The notes under the pieces: generated by a model
The model's database searches: none
What the model was told of the DNA's origin: nothing
The model's input: the letters and a program-made list of their open reading frames with translations, nothing else
Translations under genes and position numbers: made by a program
In this document: positions 59,901-64,000 of the stretch, piece after piece
Layout: each line of letters opens with the position of its first letter
How positions within the stretch are numbered: the first letter of the stretch is position 1
Origin: Rhabditoides inermis
Lineage: Eukaryota > Nematoda > Chromadorea > Rhabditida > Rhabditidae
Length of the DNA: 64,000 nucleotides
NCBI GenBank assembly: GCA_963966185.1
Contig: CAWZYM010000271.1
Coordinates: 860,001-924,000 of the forward strand
Reading direction: 5' to 3'

Positions 59901-60750
59901 CGCAGTCACCAGCAACGTGCCCTTCACGCTATCGCCGGAGCTCGTGCGGACACTACAGTGGTGAGGGGGGGGGGAGAGAGAGAGAGATAGACAAGGAGGA
60001 AGGAAGGGTGTAGGCGAGTAGAAGAGAGAGAGAGAGAAAGAAGAAAGAAAATTACATCGACTGCTCTGCTATGCGAGATTGTCTCTAGAAAATACAGAAA
60101 GCAGACAATAAAAACACAGGAAACCGGTAACCGTAAACAAATAGTAGTTTTGTGATTGATATCAGCTGGATTATATATGGAAACCAGCTCGCCGAATAAG
60201 AAAAATCCGTGAGTTCTCTCAAACGAATCAAATAACATGGTCGGCAGACGGACAAACAGTCGCCGCTGAACGTTTTCAAAACGCTTCCGATCCGACTTTT
60301 GCGAAACAATCCATGATCGATTCGCAACACAACGGCTGCTTGTTTGCAGCGCGGACGCGGAGCTGCAGGTGAAGTGCTACCACAAGGAGGACAAGCGGTT
60401 GGCGGCGCAGTGGCCCACGCGAGTCGACGCGCCCGCGCCCGTCCCCGCCGTCGATGTGAGTATGGGCTACCGCTCGGCACCTCACTCGCTCACTATTCGA
60501 GACTCTCTCGGTCGCGCCACGCACACAGTTCAGGCGCGCCGACATTTCGCACGCGTCGCTCCTGTTTTCTTCTCGCGTATTCATTGCTCGTCTTGCAGGT
60601 GCGTCTCAACGGCCAGCCGGTGCCGGTGCGCGCGCTGAACCGCTCTCTCTACTGCAAGCAGTTCGCCCAGCCCGGCCTCAACACCATCGAGTTCACCGTC
60701 CACCAGTGCATATGCGTGAGTGATTTACTTGTCATGTGTTAATAATAATA

Positions 60751-60794
<44 letters not shown>

Positions 60795-60872
60795 GCGTGA
60801 GTGATATACTTGTGATGTGTTCCAACAGTATCTAGCTAACTTTGTCATGTATATCACATCATGTAATTGTAT

Positions 60873-60912
<40 letters not shown>

Positions 60913-61097
60913 TATATATATATATATATATATATATCTGCGGTGAGTCATTGCTGAATGCCAGTAGTGACGCGGGAAAGAGAGAGAGACGCATTCTATA
61001 GGATGTGTGTTGACACGTCGTATTTTTGTCCCTTTCTCTCAATCTCTCTTTTTCTCTACCTCTCTCGCTGTTCATGTGTGTTATTGAAGCAAAACGG

Positions 61098-61138
<41 letters not shown>

Positions 61139-62800
61139 GCCGAGGGACTCTCTTTCCCTCTCGCTCTTACCGAAAACAGAGCCTCATAGTCAACAAGATT
61201 GGGACAAATACAGGAGGAGAGAGAGGAAGAAGGATGTTTTCGAGGCGCATTGCTGGATTCGGGTGTGTGGCGTGGAGACATGGGCAAAACAACCAGAGCG
61301 CCCGCGATTGTTGTTATTCTTGGTGGTTGGGGGCGAGAGGCTCGATTCTCGCTCGTCACGTTCAAAGTACTAGAATAGTGCATGAGCACTGCTGCTTGTT
61401 CCATTGCAAACTATCATCGAAAACGGACAGTGAGAATTGAGCGTATTGCACGAATTCTGCGCTTCGATCTAACACAACAAATGTCGCGTCATCAAGAATA
61501 GAGTAACACAGTGATTAACTTGTGTACGATGTTAACACCGGAAGCCAGGTGTGTCAGAATAATCTGAATCTGATCTCTATCATATGTGTCTCGTGGCAAT
61601 ACCTTGGTCAATCGTTCTGTTTCAGTCGCACGCGTTCGTGCTGACGCTGGTGTCTCGCCAGCCGGTGCAGGCAGTGGTCAACGAGATATTCGCGCGCAAC
61701 AGCCAGGCCACCCCCGAGACGTGCCGGAGAAAGAGTGAGTGCCGATGGAATCTGCTCTGCTAACAAATCACACAACGTGACCATGACACGTACTGGCGAA
61801 AGTCGAACATGGAAATGGAATTTGCTCTACCAAAATCGAAGTGTTTTCATTTATAATGACTTGTACCAACTGGCGTCGGAATCTGCTTGATTTTTTTGGA
61901 TGTTTTTCATCTAGCTTGGTTCAGCTACTGTAGAATGTCGACTTTTCTGCAATGTTCGCGGTTTTTCCCCTTTGGTCAGATTTTGCAAGATGAGCCGCAT
62001 ACCGTAGTTTTGCGAACGACAAAGTCTCATGTTTCGCCGTTTGCGGTAGATTAGTAGTACACATCGTGTTCCCATTACCACGACAACCCTAAACACGGAT
62101 TGTAGCTGCAGCACTTTCGCTCGTGCTGCGTGCTGGATTCTCGCTACTGATCTTCATTCTTTCTTGGAAACTATCTCGAAATCACAAAACACGCAGTGAG
62201 GCGATTTTCGCTAATTTTGCCGAGCACGCAACGACCACGGTTCTTTAGCATAACTATGCAGACAAGTTCAAGAACATTTCTGAGTTAAGGCATATAAGCC
62301 CTGACTTGAGATCCGTTTCCGGCATCGTGTACTCTCGTGGATAACGAGACGCATGCTTGTCTGAAGTGACGTCACAGCTGTCTTGTCATATTATCATTAT
62401 CTGTTTGCAGTGTGCCACCAGCTGTCGCAGCTCGCCTCGTCCGGCATCCGCCTGCCCCTCGTATGCGAGCGCACGCGTCGGCGACTCGTCATCCCAGCCA
62501 GGTAAGTAATTACGCATATCCACTCTTCCACCCTCCACCGGCCACTGTCCTTTTTCGAAACAACTTTCGCCAACTGGTGATTTCTGAGTGTTTATCTCAC
62601 ATTTTTTGTTATGCACTCAGTATCACAATGTTTCAGTCACTCACATCCAGTTTTTGAAGTGGAGAATTATTTATCAGACCTTTCTCAAACGTCCGGTTGC
62701 AGGTCGATTCGCTGTCCGCATCCGCACGCCTTCGATCTCGAGCCATTCCTCGCCTTCCATCAGGAACACACCAACTTTGAGTGCCACTTCTGCAAGTGAG

Positions 62801-62846
<46 letters not shown>

Positions 62847-63907
62847 CGCTCTTTTTCAGGACGCTGTTCAACCTGGGCGACATTGAGATTGACCAGTTCA
62901 TGGGCTCTATACTGCGGGAGACGGCGATGCGCCAGCCGCAGCCACTGGAGGTGTGGGTGGAGACGGCGAGCGGCGAGTGGAAAGATGTGGAGGGGACTGC
63001 CGCGGCTGCCAACAGGAAGAGAGAGCGAGCAGAGGAGGAAGGCGAGTCCGCACCACTCATTCATTCCGCCCAATATTCATGCACACGCCACGCTAGCGTG
63101 GGCAGTCCACACACTTGTATCGGACATTTATAAGAAGAAGAAAACCGATCAGCTCCTCGTAGTTCCCCCAATCTCACGTGACTCGTTTCAGCCGGCGGCC
63201 ACCCTCTGAAGCGCATCAAGTCGGAGCCGTTCCCGGGCGCGGCGCAGCAGCAGCCGCCGCCGCACTCGCCCTTCAACCTGCCGCCGCAGTCGGTGCCGTC
63301 CATGAGCATGCAGGGCATGTCGCCCGCCATGGCAAACGCCAGGTGAGCATCCACCACTCTCCACAGCCACGTGCACTTCACGTGCCGTATTTGCACTTGT
63401 GCGCCGGCAGTGCCTACAGTACATTTCCCATGTGCCTCGAAGCCATTTTGTTATTCAATCATCAGTTGCACAATGTTTCTTATGGGTACGATACATATTT
63501 GGAAATGTCCTTTCGTTTACACATCGCATAGTGGTGGGTATTTCTTCAAGTTTGCCGCCTACCAAGGCGTGTCACATCGAATCTGTTCGGCATACGTACT
63601 TTTCTACTTGTACTGATGTGTTCTTTTCAGCCCGCAGAAGGCGATGCGCACTCAGGAGGCGGCGTCTCCGGCCGCCGCCAAGCTCGCGCCCACCACCCCA
63701 TCCACCCCCGGCCTGCACCAGTCGTCCCCGCACCCGCCCCACCACAACCACGGCAGCGTGGAGACGGCGTCGGTCGCCGGATCGGCACCCTACACGCCCG
63801 CGTCCGTGTCGAGCGGACACCAGACCGCCCTCCCGCCGGACCCCAATGTCAGCAGCGCCAGCTTGGACCTAGACCTAGACTGCCTCGTCACCAAGGTTCG
63901 CGAATGA
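52747..63907 (+). CDS. zmiz: ZMIZ/Tonalli-like MIZ (SP-RING) zinc-finger protein
   Basis: Fifteen exons (52747-52778, 58023-58117, 58328-58506, 58670-58815, 59062-59182, 59625-59783, 59869-59960, 60350-60455, 60599-60715, 61626-61734, 62411-62501, 62703-62795, 62860-63041, 63192-63342, 63631-63907) total exactly 650 codons including TGA. The N-terminal half is rich in Met, Gln, Pro and Ala, with a Q-run. A conserved block follows (ELQVKCYHKEDKRL; YCKQFAQPGLNTIEFTVHQC; SHAFVLTLVSRQPVQAV) and then the SP-RING: CPHPHAFDL with FECHFC supplies C-x-H and C-x2-C zinc ligands, then NLGDIEIDQFM. Then KRIKSEP, which has the form of a sumoylation motif, and a Ser/Pro-rich tail. ZMIZ proteins are nuclear co-regulators related to PIAS SUMO ligases. 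Exon 1 rests on phase and splice signals only. The intron at 63042 uses GC. Splicing beyond the stop cannot be excluded. Confidence 0.88.
52981..53146. mobile_element. CAGTCTCTTCGAAA-type element, copy 2
   Basis: Same family as 51672-51812, more diverged, in the first intron of the ZMIZ-like gene. The right end reads gaagagactgaccgcacctt. Confidence 0.72.
57545..57735. repeat. (CCCTCTTT)n / (CCCTCTCT)n repeat
   Basis: About 20 octamer units of CCCTCTTT shifting to CCCTCTCT toward the 3' side, one continuous polypyrimidine strand of nearly 200 bp. Confidence 0.93.
59384..59576. mobile_element. CAGTCTCTTCGAAA-type element, copy 3, in ZMIZ intron
   Basis: Ends gcggtcagtctcttcgaaa and tttcgaagagactgaccac. 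The interior has five or more 'cactcccgaa' units. It lies between the exons ending at 59182 and starting at 59625. Confidence 0.78.
60740..60936. repeat. (ATT)n and (TA)n microsatellites in ZMIZ intron
   Basis: An ATT/TTA tract at about 60740-60795 and a TA tract at about 60877-60937, both within the intron starting at 60716. Confidence 0.93.
62800..62843. repeat. (CT)n tract at the donor of the 64-bp ZMIZ intron
   Basis: Intron 62796-62859 is only 64 bp. After gtgagt it is almost entirely CT before the acceptor ctttttcag. Confidence 0.9.
63042..63191 (+). other. GC-AG intron in ZMIZ-like gene
   Basis: The donor is GAAG|gcgagt and the acceptor tttcag. Only the GC donor at 63042 keeps the frame into GGHPLKRIKSEP; the nearby GT at 63046 shifts the phase. 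Confidence 0.75.
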
Positions 63908-64000
63908 AGTTGCAATGTTGTACATGACCTCTCTTCGTAGTCTTTTTCATGCCAGTAATTAATGCCAAATCAAGTTTATATTGGATCGCAAACGACTGTG
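63908..64000 (+). other. 3' flank of ZMIZ-like gene
   Basis: Presumed 3' UTR. No clear poly(A) signal occurs before the window ends. Confidence 0.4.

Overview
The window looks like nuclear DNA of a nematode. Its genes are intron-rich, with GT-AG introns and GC-rich third codon positions. Two of them encode seven-transmembrane chemoreceptors of nematode-type classes (Srab/Sra-like and Str/Srd-like), and one encodes a secreted-type protein made of repeated ShKT domains. I cannot name the genus. All gene models below were assembled by hand from splice sites, reading phase and domain logic; no alignment or database search was run.

Layout. (1) 1-3.8 kb: 3' part of a plus-strand multi-ShKT gene whose introns hold antisense non-LTR retrotransposon tails. 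(2) 3.8-7.7 kb: a long CAC/GTG foldback repeat, then a weakly supported coiled-coil gene 3' end. (3) 7.7-38.1 kb: a nested tandem duplication around a Srab-like chemoreceptor gene. Copy A (7723-12689) is complete with ten exons. Copy B (20109-22651) lacks exons 1-2, and copy C (26735-29271) starts in the middle of exon 3. A downstream segment (X) exists twice, at about 13741-19387 and about 30428-38065. Comparing paralogous copies gives empty sites for a 990-bp terminal-inverted-repeat element, a Helitron-like element, a CR1-like retrotransposon and a 573-bp insertion. (4) 37.9-42.1 kb, minus strand: a complete ten-exon Str-superfamily chemoreceptor gene. Its last exon lies inside the duplicated block, so an orphan copy of that exon sits at 19246-19368. 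(5) 42.1-48.2 kb: mostly intergenic. (6) 48.2-50.4 kb: a small plus-strand gene with a homeodomain-like C-terminal helix and a tRNA-Leu(CAG) gene in one intron. (7) 52.7-63.9 kb: a complete plus-strand gene for a ZMIZ/Tonalli-type MIZ (SP-RING) zinc-finger protein, 649 codons in 15 exons, including one GC-AG intron.

The two receptors belong to families that act in chemosensory neurons. The ZMIZ-like protein would be a nuclear transcription or SUMO co-regulator, and the ShKT protein is probably extracellular. No operon-like functional link between them is visible. The most notable features are the base-level duplication history, an intronic 63-bp minisatellite with 12, 2 and 3 units in the three Srab copies, tRNA-like modules carried inside mobile repeats, and long (CT)n or (GA)n tracts that repeatedly start just downstream of 5' splice sites in unrelated genes on both strands.
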